Shown here piece by piece: positions 6,458 through 14,797 of a stretch of DNA of 20,399 nucleotides. This DNA is from Limisphaerales bacterium (GTDB lineage: Bacteria; Verrucomicrobiota; Verrucomicrobiia; Limisphaerales; UBA11358): the NCBI GenBank assembly GCA_027451565.1, contig DAIDJC010000026.1:1-20399 (forward strand). The letters run 5' to 3'. The notes beneath the pieces were generated by a model. It searched no databases, was not told where the DNA came from, and saw only the letters and a program-made list of their open reading frames with translations. The first letter of the stretch is position 1, and each line of letters starts with the position of its first letter. Made by a program: the position numbers and the translations under genes.

Positions 6458-9410
6458 GCAAAGAACTAGATTCCATACTGAGAGATGAGTTGGATCGTAT
6501 GACCAATTGGTTTATTACAAGATTTTGGATTGTAGAAACATCAGTATCAAGAGTGCCTGAACCTCCATTTTGGATTGTAACATTGTCGATTCCTGCAATG
6601 CCTGAATTGTTGGCAGAAAGAAGCGTGGATGCCCCTTGATTTCCCTCATTATCTACAAGAATAAAGGGATAACTCGGATTGGGACCAAACCAAGAAATGA
6701 TTCCAGCGCCGCCAATTCCATTACCCAAGCCGCCATAAGCGGTAACGATTCCTGAAAACAGGTTGGTTTGCGAGGTGATGGCGATCAAACCTCCGCCTCC
6801 GCCTCCACTCGCACCAGAAACACCGTTGCCGCCGTTGGCCGCAATGATTCCAGTGCCCGAAAAGGTTAAGCATTGAATTTTCACGGAACCGCCCGATCCA
6901 CCTCCGCCTCCAACACCGGAGCCATTTCCGCCATTGACGGTCAAGGAACCGTCAACACGCAATTCACTCTTCACAAAAAAGGAAATGGAACCGCCGCCCT
7001 TTCCCCCAATTGAATATGGCAGAAAGGATCCGCCTGCAATTCCAGGATAGGTTGGATTAGCACTATCGTCATAAAATCCACCAAAGTTTGTAGAATATGA
7101 AACAATCCCATTACCGCCTTCGCCGCCATGGCCAGCGCCCATTTGGTAATTAGGAAAGGATCTTGAAATAGGATAATTTGCAATGACACTCCCGCCTGCC
7201 GAATCCCCACTTATTCGACCTCCCGCTTCAATGGTGACATTTTGCGCTTCGATGGATGTGGAGACTGGAGTGGTATTGCTTATTAATAGAATGGCATTTT
7301 TCTGCACATCAATGCTTTTTAAATAAGAATCATAAGGCCCATAATTATTATAAAAAAGACAACATAAAGTGTTGCTTTGGATGGTCAAATCCCCAACGCT
7401 TAAGTTTTCCAAGAATGTTCCAGCGCCGCTGTTAGTGAGGTTTCCCACAAGCAATCGGCCTCCAGGGTCATTTCCATCTTGAATAAACACCGTGCCAGCC
7501 CCGCCGTAATTGACTCCGCTTCCCCCGTAAGCGGTGAGCGAACCATCGAAACCATTCGTGGTGCAACGGATTGTGATGCGTCCTCCTCCTCCTCCTCCAC
7601 AAAGGCCTTCAGTGCCTGACCCTCCATTAACGCTTATCAAGCCATTCCCGGCTAATTCTCCCACGTTTAGAACAATGCCGCCGCCTGACCCGCCCCCTCC
7701 AGTTTGTGGCAATTCAGTGGCATTGCCTCCATTGGCGCTAATGATGCCATCCAGTTGCAGCATGCCATTCACTGCAAGCTGGATTGCTCCACCTCCAGAT
7801 CCTCCAGAAAATAAAAGCGGCCCTGTGGAAAGAAAAAAAAGGGCCCCGCCGCCGCTGCTGCCGGGAATGGCAGTCACCGGATTAACAGACGAGTCAACCT
7901 TGTCCATTCCGCCGAAGGCGGTGTTCGTTATCGCATCCCCCCCGTTGCCTCCAAAACCGCCACCTCCACAGGTGGATATTGAATAATAAGAAACCAAAAT
8001 AGAACCCGTTCCTCCGGCCCCGTTGCCATTTCCATTACTATCGCCAAGGGCGTCGCCCATGAAACCTCCTCCTGCATTGATAATGGCGTTGTTCGATACA
8101 ACCAGGTTTAAAGTTGTGGCAGGAGCCTCGGTCATCCAACCGTTGGAGTTAATCAGCAAAGAATTATAAGCGCTTGGAGAACCAAAAACCACAATGGCTC
8201 CATTCTGGACCACCAGGCCGGCATCCGGTGCAGAAACGATTGGTGTGTTGGTGCCTGTCTGGCCATCATTATCTATGACCAGTTGCTCGGCATTGCCAAA
8301 CTGGGTATAGATTGTGCCTGCGCCACCAGCGTAAACACTGCCTCCGCCATAGGCTGTCATTTTGCCGGAAAACGAGCTTGCATTGGCCTGGACTGCAATG
8401 CGCCCGCCGCCGCCCCCACCGCCGCCACTGCCACTGGCATTGGGCACTGATCCTCCTCCATTCGCAGAAATGGTTCCACTACCGGCAAGGGCGGTGCAAC
8501 CCGTCACGTAAATGCTTCCCCCAGATCCACCACCACCCCCGTTTGTGCCCGATGAGCCATTGGCCGAAAGACTTCCATCCACTTGCAAGGTACCGCCAAC
8601 GGATAATAGTAAAGCACCACCACCAGCGCCGCCAGCACCACCAGTGCCACCAAAAGCCGGGTAAAAACTATTCCCGCCGCTGCCTGCATTGGTGGGAGTA
8701 AATTGAGAATCATACACCAATCCTCTGCTGTACCCAGGGCTGGCGACATTCACCCCATATCCTCCATGACCTGCCCCGCCGCCCAGTGAAGAGGAAGTAA
8801 TCCCCCCTCCCGGTCCCTGGGCTGGGCCATAGCCCTGACCATCCAACGAAAATGCGCCGCCAGGCTGGATATCCATGTTTCCACCAACGGACAAAACCCA
8901 AGGGAAAATCGTGCCACCAATGACCATGGCATTGCTGCCTACGGTGAGATCTCCAGAAATGGATGATATTGAGGCCGCCAAAATCGCCCCGTTGGCCACC
9001 CTTATGCTGGAGTTGGTAAGGGCTAGAAGCGGTGAGAGCGCAGGTCCAGCCTGCCCTCCGTTATCCACCACCAACTGACCAAGTTGCCCGGCGACTTGTG
9101 TCAAAACGGCCCCAGCGCCACCGCCCTCACTACCCGGTCCACCGTATGCCGACATGACTCCCGTGTACTCGTTCGTTAAACATTCAAAAACCACCCGCCC
9201 CCCTCCTCCGCCACCGCCTCCCGCACCGCTTAAATCAAAATCACCTGCGCCACCATCCGAATGAACTGACCCCGCGCCAATGATGGTGGTGGCTTCAATG
9301 AAAATGCCGCCGCCAGCGCCTCCTCCGGCAAACGTATTGGTGGCGCCAGCGCCATCCGCATCCAATGCGCCATCCAGTTCCAATGTGCCACCCACATTTA
9401 ACACAATGGC
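4300..9410 (-). repeat. Seven tandem ~265-residue glycine-rich protein modules
   Basis: Module cores (from the G.L.DG.I.ANG strand to the DNGG..GT strand) fall at about 9410-9027, 8614-8242, 7784-7416, 6988-6624, 6172-5793, 5409-5036 and 4622-4300. Successive core starts are about 796, 830, 796, 816, 763 and 787 bases apart, so the period is close to 265 residues. The cores are diverged in sequence but keep the same block order. The last is weakest at its end (QAGSFFSG in place of GAGTIYT). The frame break at about 6431 falls in the linker between the fourth and fifth cores. Confidence 0.85.
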
Positions 9411-10190
9411 GCCCCCGCCGTTTGCGCCCGGGCCGCCGTAGCCTATTCCACCACCTGAGCCAAGCCAGTTGGAAGTAATGACAAAGCCGCTCCCACTCAT
9501 TAGGGGGCCCCAGGAAACATTGGGGTCCACTCCCCCGTTGCCAAAACTTCCGCCGCCGGCCCCCTCAAAGTAAATCCCGTAGGAGCTTGTCCCGAAACCG
9601 GGCCCGGCGCGAGAGCCGTAACCAAGCCCGCCCGCGTTGATCCCACTCCCCATTGCAATCGTGGCATTGTTTGAAATAATCAGGTCCAACCCGGCATGGA
9701 CAGCCTCTTCCCATTGGTAATCCACCAAAACCGAAGCCCCGTTGGATATGGATGAGCCGGGAAGCATGTATATCTCCGCCGCTCCGTCTGGCAGGTTCGT
9801 TTCACCGTAATCAGCACCTAAAACATAGGCGTTGGTCCCGCTCAAATCCGTGACGGTCACGGCCCCCACAATATTAGACTCGTCCAACGCCGCCGAATTG
9901 CTGAGGCTCAAAACCAGCAATTCATTGGTGACACTGAACATGAAGTTGGAACTGCCCGAAGGAAAAAAGGAATGGGTCAGCACGCCGTTGCTCTCAACCA
10001 GAAGGGAGTTGAACCCATGCAACCCATCAATCGTTAAAACACAATTGCTGACAACAATGTCAGACCCATCGTAAATCAAATTGAACGGTCCGATGGCCGT
10101 GTCATTGGTGATCAGGAGGGACGAAGCATTCGCCCTGAGCAGGCAAAGGACTGCCACCATGAGCACGCATGCCATTTTAATTTGCTTCAT
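6381..10190 (-). CDS. Giant glycine-rich repeat protein, N-terminal part (modules 1-4)
   Basis: The product starts MKQIKMACVLMVAVLCLLRANASS, a clear Sec signal peptide, so the protein is exported. A short N-terminal domain (to about residue 150) precedes four glycine-rich modules. Each module reads: GG.L.vDG.isANG, a GGGGSGGSI block, aGsG.isAnGG, a GGGGGGRIa block, then AyGG.g..GGAGtiyt and vDNgGq.G..t. Between modules are linkers with NAII/NVTI-type strands and tyrosine-glycine stretches. The style suggests a repetitive beta-solenoid or adhesin-like exoprotein, an inference from the periodic hydrophobic strands and glycine turns. The genuine frame is lost after LGSAVVQ (about 6432): the last residues before the TAG (RRQQNLRRWLLDKRFL) are out of character. 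The start is supported by an AGGGAG site 9 bases upstream. DNA of modules 3-4 is visibly more AT-rich than that of modules 1-2. Confidence 0.88.
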   Translation of the reverse strand: MKQIKMACVLMVAVLCLLRANASSLLITNDTAIGPFNLIYDGSDIVVSNCVLTIDGLHGFNSLLVESNGVLTHSFFPSGSSNFMFSVTNELLVLSLSNSAALDESNIVGAVTVTDLSGTNAYVLGADYGETNLPDGAAEIYMLPGSSISNGASVLVDYQWEEAVHAGLDLIISNNATIAMGSGINAGGLGYGSRAGPGFGTSSYGIYFEGAGGGSFGNGGVDPNVSWGPLMSGSGFVITSNWLGSGGGIGYGGPGANGGGAIVLNVGGTLELDGALDADGAGATNTFAGGGAGGGIFIEATTIIGAGSVHSDGGAGDFDLSGAGGGGGGGGRVVFECLTNEYTGVMSAYGGPGSEGGGAGAVLTQVAGQLGQLVVDNGGQAGPALSPLLALTNSSIRVANGAILAASISSISGDLTVGSNAMVIGGTIFPWVLSVGGNMDIQPGGAFSLDGQGYGPAQGPGGGITSSSLGGGAGHGGYGVNVASPGYSRGLVYDSQFTPTNAGSGGNSFYPAFGGTGGAGGAGGGALLLSVGGTLQVDGSLSANGSSGTNGGGGGSGGSIYVTGCTALAGSGTISANGGGSVPNASGSGGGGGGGGRIAVQANASSFSGKMTAYGGGSVYAGGAGTIYTQFGNAEQLVIDNDGQTGTNTPIVSAPDAGLVVQNGAIVVFGSPSAYNSLLINSNGWMTEAPATTLNLVVSNNAIINAGGGFMGDALGDSNGNGNGAGGTGSILVSYYSISTCGGGGFGGNGGDAITNTAFGGMDKVDSSVNPVTAIPGSSGGGALFFLSTGPLLFSGGSGGGAIQLAVNGMLQLDGIISANGGNATELPQTGGGGSGGGIVLNVGELAGNGLISVNGGSGTEGLCGGGGGGRITIRCTTNGFDGSLTAYGGSGVNYGGAGTVFIQDGNDPGGRLLVGNLTNSGAGTFLENLSVGDLTIQSNTLCCLFYNNYGPYDSYLKSIDVQKNAILLISNTTPVSTSIEAQNVTIEAGGRISGDSAGGSVIANYPISRSFPNYQMGAGHGGEGGNGIVSYSTNFGGFYDDSANPTYPGIAGGSFLPYSIGGKGGGSISFFVKSELRVDGSLTVNGGNGSGVGGGGGSGGSVKIQCLTFSGTGIIAANGGNGVSGASGGGGGGLIAITSQTNLFSGIVTAYGGLGNGIGGAGIISWFGPNPSYPFILVDNEGNQGASTLLSANNSGIAGIDNVTIQNGGSGTLDTDVSTIQNLVINQLVIRSNSSLSMESSSLHVLGSAVVQRRQQNLRRWLLDKRFL
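6425..6437 (-). other. Frame break (+1) joining the two halves of the giant gene
   Basis: The upstream frame reads LHVLGSAVVQ and then turns to nonsense; the +1 frame resumes with AGSRIYADGFW. Joined, they align position by position with the equivalent linker strand of another module (LSVGGNMDIQPGGAFSLDG). The distance from ATG to final stop, 6655 bases, is one more than a multiple of three, so one extra base accounts for the break, best placed near 6431. Confidence 0.75.
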
Positions 10191-10199
10191 AATAATTTA

Positions 10200-10205
10200 C
10201 TCCCT
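10200..10205 (-). promoter_or_regulatory. Shine-Dalgarno of the giant gene
   Basis: AGGGAG on the minus strand lies 9 bases before the ATG at 10190. It is worth noting because most genes in this window have no recognisable ribosome binding site, so this gene may be translated strongly. Confidence 0.6.
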
Positions 10206-10271
10206 TCGGCCGTTTTTTGACCCCCATGCACAGCTTCGCCTTTGAGACGCATGAATCAGGCTTACTGCACA

Positions 10272-10299
10272 ACTATACACCCATGAATAATCGGCGCAA
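10272..10299 (-). promoter_or_regulatory. Candidate promoter of the giant gene
   Basis: On the minus strand TTGCGC (10299-10294) and TATAGT (10277-10272) are 16 bases apart, about 80 bases before the ATG. The -10 matches consensus at five of six positions, the -35 at three. Confidence 0.33.
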
Positions 10300-10638
10300 G
10301 TTTTTCCCCCAGTCGGGCCACGAGTTGTCCGGATTGAGTGGGATGGATGGTATCCCTGGCAGATGGTCCAGGCTGGAACTAAAATGGATTATGAGCGGAG
10401 CGAAGCTCGTCATGAAATCTGCCCGCTACCCTTAAGCACTCAGAAACCTGTTTTTGTTTTGTCGGCCAAAAGGATTTTCCAATGCCCGGAATCCTCCAAC
10501 ACCCAACATCAACCCTGCATTGACCACCCATGGGACGCCTACCACAGTCGTATTTTTGCGCCGGGACGAACCTCCAACTTGATTGAACCCGACGGCTAGC
10601 CGGTATTTCCGCAAAAACCGGACTGGTGGATCGGAAAA

Positions 10639-10670
10639 ATGGCTGCTTTAAACGCGGCAGTCATTTTTTT
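10639..10670 (+). terminator. Terminator-like hairpin just upstream of the LMF gene
   Basis: ATGGCTGC (10639-10646) pairs with GCAGTCAT (10657-10664), eight pairs with one G-U, around a 10-base loop, and runs into seven T (10664-10670). On the minus strand the same stem is followed by five T, so it could work in both directions. It ends 12 bases before the GTG start at 10682. No plus-strand gene precedes it here, so it may be an attenuator or block leftward read-through rather than end a transcript. Confidence 0.5.
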
Positions 10671-10681
10671 AGATTAACCAA

Positions 10682-12595
10682 GTGCAGGACAAGCTGGAAA
10701 AACCGACTCTGGTTTATGATGGCGAGTGCCTTTTATGCAGGCTATGGGTGGAACGCGCCCGGCAATTCGCTGGTGATTCGGTTTGCTTTCTTCCCTCAAG
10801 TCATCCCGGTCTGCGGGAACGTTTCCCCCAAATCCCCGCCGACCATTATGAAAGTGCGGTTCAATGGATTGACGCCCATGGACACTCATGGAGCGGTGCG
10901 GCAGCGATTGGCCAGATGCTGGCCTACAGTGGGCATCCGGTTTGGCGCATGGCTGAATGGTTCCGGCAGCATGTCCCCATGGCAGGCTCCCTGGCGGATT
11001 GGTGTTACCAAATAGTAGCGCGTAATCGCCCGTTTTTATCGCTTGCCACCAGGTTCACTCGTGGCAGCAGGACTCTTAATCCGGGAATATCGGTTACAAG
11101 CTGGTGGTTTCTCAGAATTCTAGGCTTGATATTCCTGGTGGCATTTTTGTCCTGGGGCCACCAAGTTCAGGGTTTGGTGGGATCGCAAGGCATTCTGCCT
11201 GTGGCCGACTTTTTGCATTCCATAAATGCCCAATGTGATGCAACAGGCATCCATTTGGAACGCTATTGGCTGGTGCCCACACTTGATTGGTTAGGAACCA
11301 GTGATGGCTGGCTTTTGAGCCAATGCGCTGCCGGGGCTGTGGCGGCCCTCATGGTGGTGTTGGACATGGCTCCCGCGCTTTTTCTTTTTGTATGCTGGCT
11401 TCTCTACCTGTCTTTGGCAACTTCAGGCCAGGATTTCATGGGTTTCCAGTGGGACAATCTGCTTTTGGAAACCGGGTTTTTATCCATTTTCCTGGCGCCA
11501 TTGAGGTGGTTGCCGCGACTCCCCGGCGCCACCCAACCCTCGGGAACAGCCCTTTGGTTGCTTCGATTTTTATTATTCAAACTCACGTTTTCCTCCGGGT
11601 GCGTGAAATGGCTCAGCAACGATCCCAATTGGCATCATTTGACGGCTTTGCAATATCATTATCAAACCCAGCCGCTTCCCACATGGTTGGCCTGGTATAC
11701 CAATCTTTTGCCTGAGAACCTTCAAAAGGCCTCATGCCTCGCCGTTTTTCTAGTGGAGGGATTCTGTCCATTTTTAATATTTGCACCCCGATATTTCCGT
11801 TTTGCCGGAGCCCTGGCCATGGCAGCCCTCCAAGGTTTGATTCTTTTAACCGGCAATTATACCTTCTTTAATTACCTCACTCTGGCTCTATGCCTGCTGC
11901 TTCTGGACGATGGCGCATGGCCCGAGTGTTTGACCAAACTACCGTATCGCATCATCCCGCTATGGCAAAAAACCTTTGGTCTTGTGAACACCGCCAGTCA
12001 CTCCGGGCCGCCACCTATCCGCCGATGGCCAGGTTGGATCATTTATCCGCTGGCATTGGTGATTGGCATGACTTCGGCAAGCCAGGTTGTGGAGGTGTTG
12101 GGCGGGGCCAGTCTCGTGCCGCCTCCCATCACCCAACTGGCGGCGGAGATTGCCCCATTGCGCACGATTAATTCCTACGGATTATTCGCGGTTATGACCA
12201 CCCTCAGGCTCGAGATTTCGGTGGAGGGGAGTAATGACGGCACGGAATGGCAAGCCTATGAATTCAAGGCCAAACCGGGCGATTTAAACCGCGCGCCGGG
12301 ATTTGTCGCTCCGGGCCAGCCAAGGTTGGATTGGCAAATGTGGTTTGCCGCATTGGGAACAGCGGATCAAAATCCATGGTTTATCCAATTCTGCAACCGC
12401 CTATTGGAGGGATCCAAGCCTGTGACAAATCTTCTCCGGCACAATCCCTTCGCCTCGGCCCCGCCCCGATACATCAGGGCACAACTGTACCTCTACCGTT
12501 TCACCACCCCAAAAGAACGCCAAGCCACCGGCAATTGGTGGCATCGTGACCCTGCGGGAACCTACCTTCCTCCCATTGAATGGGCAAGACCCTGA
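10682..12595 (+). CDS. DCC1-like (DUF393) domain fused to lipase maturation factor domain
   Basis: The N-terminal 120 or so residues form a DCC1-like thioredoxin-fold domain with the redox motif YDGECLLC (C16, C19). From about residue 140 a multi-helix membrane region matches the lipase maturation factor (LMF1) family: the signature GQDFMGFQWDNLLLETGF, a W-rich middle, FFNYLTLALCLLLLDD, and a C-terminal domain ending YRFTTPKERQATGNWWHRD. Eukaryotic LMF1 helps lipases fold in the ER; the bacterial role is not established. A dithiol domain on the same chain would suit disulfide-linked folding of exported enzymes (inference). The GTG at 10682 is the first possible start because a TAG lies in frame 12 bases earlier, and YDGEC begins soon after; no Shine-Dalgarno is seen. 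It converges with the operon end at 12822. Confidence 0.9.
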   Translation: MQDKLEKPTLVYDGECLLCRLWVERARQFAGDSVCFLPSSHPGLRERFPQIPADHYESAVQWIDAHGHSWSGAAAIGQMLAYSGHPVWRMAEWFRQHVPMAGSLADWCYQIVARNRPFLSLATRFTRGSRTLNPGISVTSWWFLRILGLIFLVAFLSWGHQVQGLVGSQGILPVADFLHSINAQCDATGIHLERYWLVPTLDWLGTSDGWLLSQCAAGAVAALMVVLDMAPALFLFVCWLLYLSLATSGQDFMGFQWDNLLLETGFLSIFLAPLRWLPRLPGATQPSGTALWLLRFLLFKLTFSSGCVKWLSNDPNWHHLTALQYHYQTQPLPTWLAWYTNLLPENLQKASCLAVFLVEGFCPFLIFAPRYFRFAGALAMAALQGLILLTGNYTFFNYLTLALCLLLLDDGAWPECLTKLPYRIIPLWQKTFGLVNTASHSGPPPIRRWPGWIIYPLALVIGMTSASQVVEVLGGASLVPPPITQLAAEIAPLRTINSYGLFAVMTTLRLEISVEGSNDGTEWQAYEFKAKPGDLNRAPGFVAPGQPRLDWQMWFAALGTADQNPWFIQFCNRLLEGSKPVTNLLRHNPFASAPPRYIRAQLYLYRFTTPKERQATGNWWHRDPAGTYLPPIEWARP

Positions 12596-12821
12596 GGCAG
12601 ACCTTGATTTGGCAAACAGCAAAAAATGCATGGATTTGCATGGGATTACTGAATCCTGCCCCTTTGAGTCCATACGACGAACGGCCAGCAAAGACATTTC
12701 CAAAATACCAGCCTGCGCGCCACGCGTTATTCTAATGAGTGGACTGGATCCCGCTTTAAAACAATGATTCAGCGGTTTTCATTTTGAGGAAACCATGTCG
12801 CTCGTTTTACAACGGCAAAGG

Positions 12822-14024
12822 TCACTCCTTGGTAACGATACATGTCACGGGTCTTTTTCTCCAGTAATTGGCCAGAAGCGACCCGCTGATATTCATCCAT
12901 GGGCTGAAGATGGCGGCTGCCAGGCCCATGGTGCCCAATTGCCCCGCAGCGCCTGCAATTCCGGATGCCATTCCACCGTTTTGTATTCCCACCTCAAACG
13001 CCACCGATCGGGCCGAGGTTTTGTCCAACCCCGCCGCCCGTGAACAGCCATAGCCCAAGGTGTAACCAATGCTATTGTGCAAAACGGCCACAAGGAAAAG
13101 CCACGGTCCAATCGCAATCAATTGGTCCCTGCCTGCGGCGGTTGTCACCAAGGTGAAATACACAATGCCGGCCATGGACAAGGTGGGCACCCATCGGTCC
13201 AGCCATGGCAGCATCCTAGCCAGAACATGGTAGAGCGTCCCAAACAAAATCGCGCCCAAACCATATTCGCCCAATGACACCAAAATCCGCGCGGAAGATT
13301 GAGGTGGAAAAGCCTGGCGGCAAACATCCAGCCAGAGGAGTATGGCAAGGATTACCGCGCCAACCCAGGCCAAGACATGGATCAGGCGCCTTTTCGCAGG
13401 GGATGTGTGTTTGAGGTAATCATGCAGAAGGGCCGCCCCCACGGGCACGATCACGATTTTGACGATCTCCACCATCAGGTTCAAGGCATGAACCTGCACC
13501 AGCGTACCCGCCAGCCATTTCATCCAAAGCGGCGTCAGGACGACAGCCAGCAGGGTTGTGACAGCGGTGATGGTCACGGACAGGGCCAGATTGGATCGCG
13601 CCAGGTAAGCCATGACATTGGATGCCAGGCCGCTGGAGCATGAGCCTATTAAGATGACCCCCGCCGCCACCTCGGGTTGGAAGTGAACAAGCTTGGTCAG
13701 CATAAACCCCGTGAGAGGCATCACGGTGAACCGGCACAAAACACCCACCAGGACGCCCCGTGGTTGCCGGATGACGCCAGAAAAATCATCCAGGCTCATT
13801 TGTGTGCCCATGCCAAACATCACCAATTGGACCACGGTCAGAATGAGCCATGGGCTGCGTAGATCCAGGGAACCCAAATGCAAACATTTTTGCGGATGCA
13901 ACATGGCCATGGTGACGGCCACGAGAATCCAACCGGTGAACTGGTAGCCCCGGAGCGGATTGATCCATCTCAGGCTGGCAGCCAGCAAAACCAAACCCAA
14001 AAGAAACCATGCTCCCAGGCTCAA
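12822..14024 (-). CDS. Bile acid:sodium symporter (BASS) family transporter
   Basis: This 400-aa protein is almost wholly hydrophobic helices and fits the BASS fold, which cotransports sodium and organic anions. Family marks include GMGTQMSLDDF (71-81), the discontinuous helix GSCSSGLASNVMAYLARSN (127-145) and the second crossover EVGIQNGG (344-351), whose E344, Q348 and N349 occupy the usual sodium-site positions. It carries about two extra N-terminal helices before the core. It is the last gene of the minus-strand operon, 58 bases after the racemase-like gene. From that context I infer uptake of a carboxylate or sugar acid handled by the operon; nothing in the sequence fixes the substrate. 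The start is the first ATG in frame before the first membrane helix. Confidence 0.9.
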   Translation of the reverse strand: MSLGAWFLLGLVLLAASLRWINPLRGYQFTGWILVAVTMAMLHPQKCLHLGSLDLRSPWLILTVVQLVMFGMGTQMSLDDFSGVIRQPRGVLVGVLCRFTVMPLTGFMLTKLVHFQPEVAAGVILIGSCSSGLASNVMAYLARSNLALSVTITAVTTLLAVVLTPLWMKWLAGTLVQVHALNLMVEIVKIVIVPVGAALLHDYLKHTSPAKRRLIHVLAWVGAVILAILLWLDVCRQAFPPQSSARILVSLGEYGLGAILFGTLYHVLARMLPWLDRWVPTLSMAGIVYFTLVTTAAGRDQLIAIGPWLFLVAVLHNSIGYTLGYGCSRAAGLDKTSARSVAFEVGIQNGGMASGIAGAAGQLGTMGLAAAIFSPWMNISGSLLANYWRKRPVTCIVTKE

Positions 14025-14082
14025 GCCGCTTCCCTTGGTTGAAGTTCTTTCTTCAGGCTGACTATTCCAATCCCGCCACGAG

Positions 14083-14742
14083 TCATAACACGGTGGCCAG
14101 ATAATCCACCGCCAGACCCGGGCTGGATAAAACGGGAGCCTTTCTTTCCTGCTCCGGGATGGACTCCAGCACCCGGGCCATGGAGGCCTGGGCCAGCACC
14201 ACTACATCCACCTGCGCGGAAAGGTCCATCAATGCCGCAGCCACTAATTCATCGTGCCGGGCCGCCTGGCCGCCCATAAGGGCCCCAAAGGCTCCTTCCA
14301 CCAATCGCGCCTCCAATTTTACAGTGCGGCCTTTCATTGCAGCCCGGCGCTGAATCAGGTCGGCAGTCGGGTCCAGGGTGGTCCTCAATGTGGCAACCAC
14401 CCCCACTTTGTCACCCAGCATGACGGCCCGGTCTGCCATGGGCTGGTCCACCCGCAAAACCGGCACTCCCGCCAACAATGCGCCCGCCTCCACGGCAGGA
14501 CCAATGGAAGAGCATGTCACCATGATATAATCCGCCCCGGCCAGTTCCGCCGATTCCAGGTAGGAAGCCACCCTTCTGGCAATGGTGGATGTCAATTTAC
14601 CAGCGGCCATGATTCCTTTCACCAGGCTGTCATCGGCAATGTTAAAAACGTGAACACCCGGCAGTTTTTGACTGCAAAGCTGCCCAAACACGGGCACCAG
14701 GGTGGCGGAGGTGTGGATGAGTCCGAGCGTCTTGGTTTTCAT
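14083..14742 (-). CDS. Asp/Glu/hydantoin racemase-family protein, one catalytic Cys
   Basis: The 219-aa product starts MKTKTLGLIHTSATLVPVF and follows the two-lobed Asp/Glu racemase fold. The first-lobe motif VTCSSIGPAV keeps its cysteine (C77). At the second-lobe position, where two-cysteine racemases have a GCT-type motif, it has VVLAQASMARV (182-191), so no second cysteine. Classical two-base racemization is therefore doubtful; an isomerase, lyase or decarboxylase activity on a sugar acid or keto acid is possible. I chose the ATG at 14742 because the family fold begins there. The frame is open back to 14961, inside the kinase gene, but those 73 residues look non-coding. It lies 55 bases after the kinase and 58 before the transporter, so it is likely cotranscribed. 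Confidence 0.85.
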   Translation of the reverse strand: MKTKTLGLIHTSATLVPVFGQLCSQKLPGVHVFNIADDSLVKGIMAAGKLTSTIARRVASYLESAELAGADYIMVTCSSIGPAVEAGALLAGVPVLRVDQPMADRAVMLGDKVGVVATLRTTLDPTADLIQRRAAMKGRTVKLEARLVEGAFGALMGGQAARHDELVAAALMDLSAQVDVVVLAQASMARVLESIPEQERKAPVLSSPGLAVDYLATVL

Positions 14743-14750
14743 AAAAAATT

Positions 14751-14769
14751 TGAGTCTGATCTGAGTCTG
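14751..14769. repeat. Short direct repeat in the kinase/racemase gap
   Basis: TGAGTCTG occurs at 14751-14758 and 14762-14769, an 11-base period about one helical turn long. It lies just upstream of the racemase-like start. It may be chance or a small regulatory site. Confidence 0.4.
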
Positions 14770-14797
14770 GTGAGAAAAAAATTTATTTCCAACGGGT

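Larger units (their letters stand above)
10191..10681. other. Non-coding divergent region with several hairpins
   Basis: No reading frame here looks protein-like. The left third holds the giant gene's candidate promoter and RBS. At 10391-10413 an imperfect hairpin forms (ATGA and GAGC arms pairing with GCTC and TCAT around GAA). At 10593-10602 CGGCTAGCCG is a perfect palindrome, and at 10600-10621 CCGGT/ACCGG pairs around 12 bases. The terminator-like element at 10639-10670 follows. The hairpins cluster in what would be the leader of the plus-strand gene at 10682. Confidence 0.5.

Noticed and set aside
7534..7986. Plus-strand Pro-rich frame antisense to the giant gene
   Set aside because: Proline runs are the complement of glycine codons; it has no start context or domain, and the same effect appears at many places across 3.8-9.1 kb.
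4300..9410. CRISPR array or DNA-level tandem repeat
   Set aside because: The periodicity is at the protein level with diverged DNA; there are no short identical repeats with unique spacers.
10217..10614. Small frames in the divergent region
   Set aside because: They have no RBS, no recognisable domain, and overlap each other on both strands.
12596..12821. Short plus-strand frames and a terminator between the converging genes
   Set aside because: The frames lack protein character; small stems (ATGCA/TGCAT, GGATT/AATCC) are too weak and have no T run.
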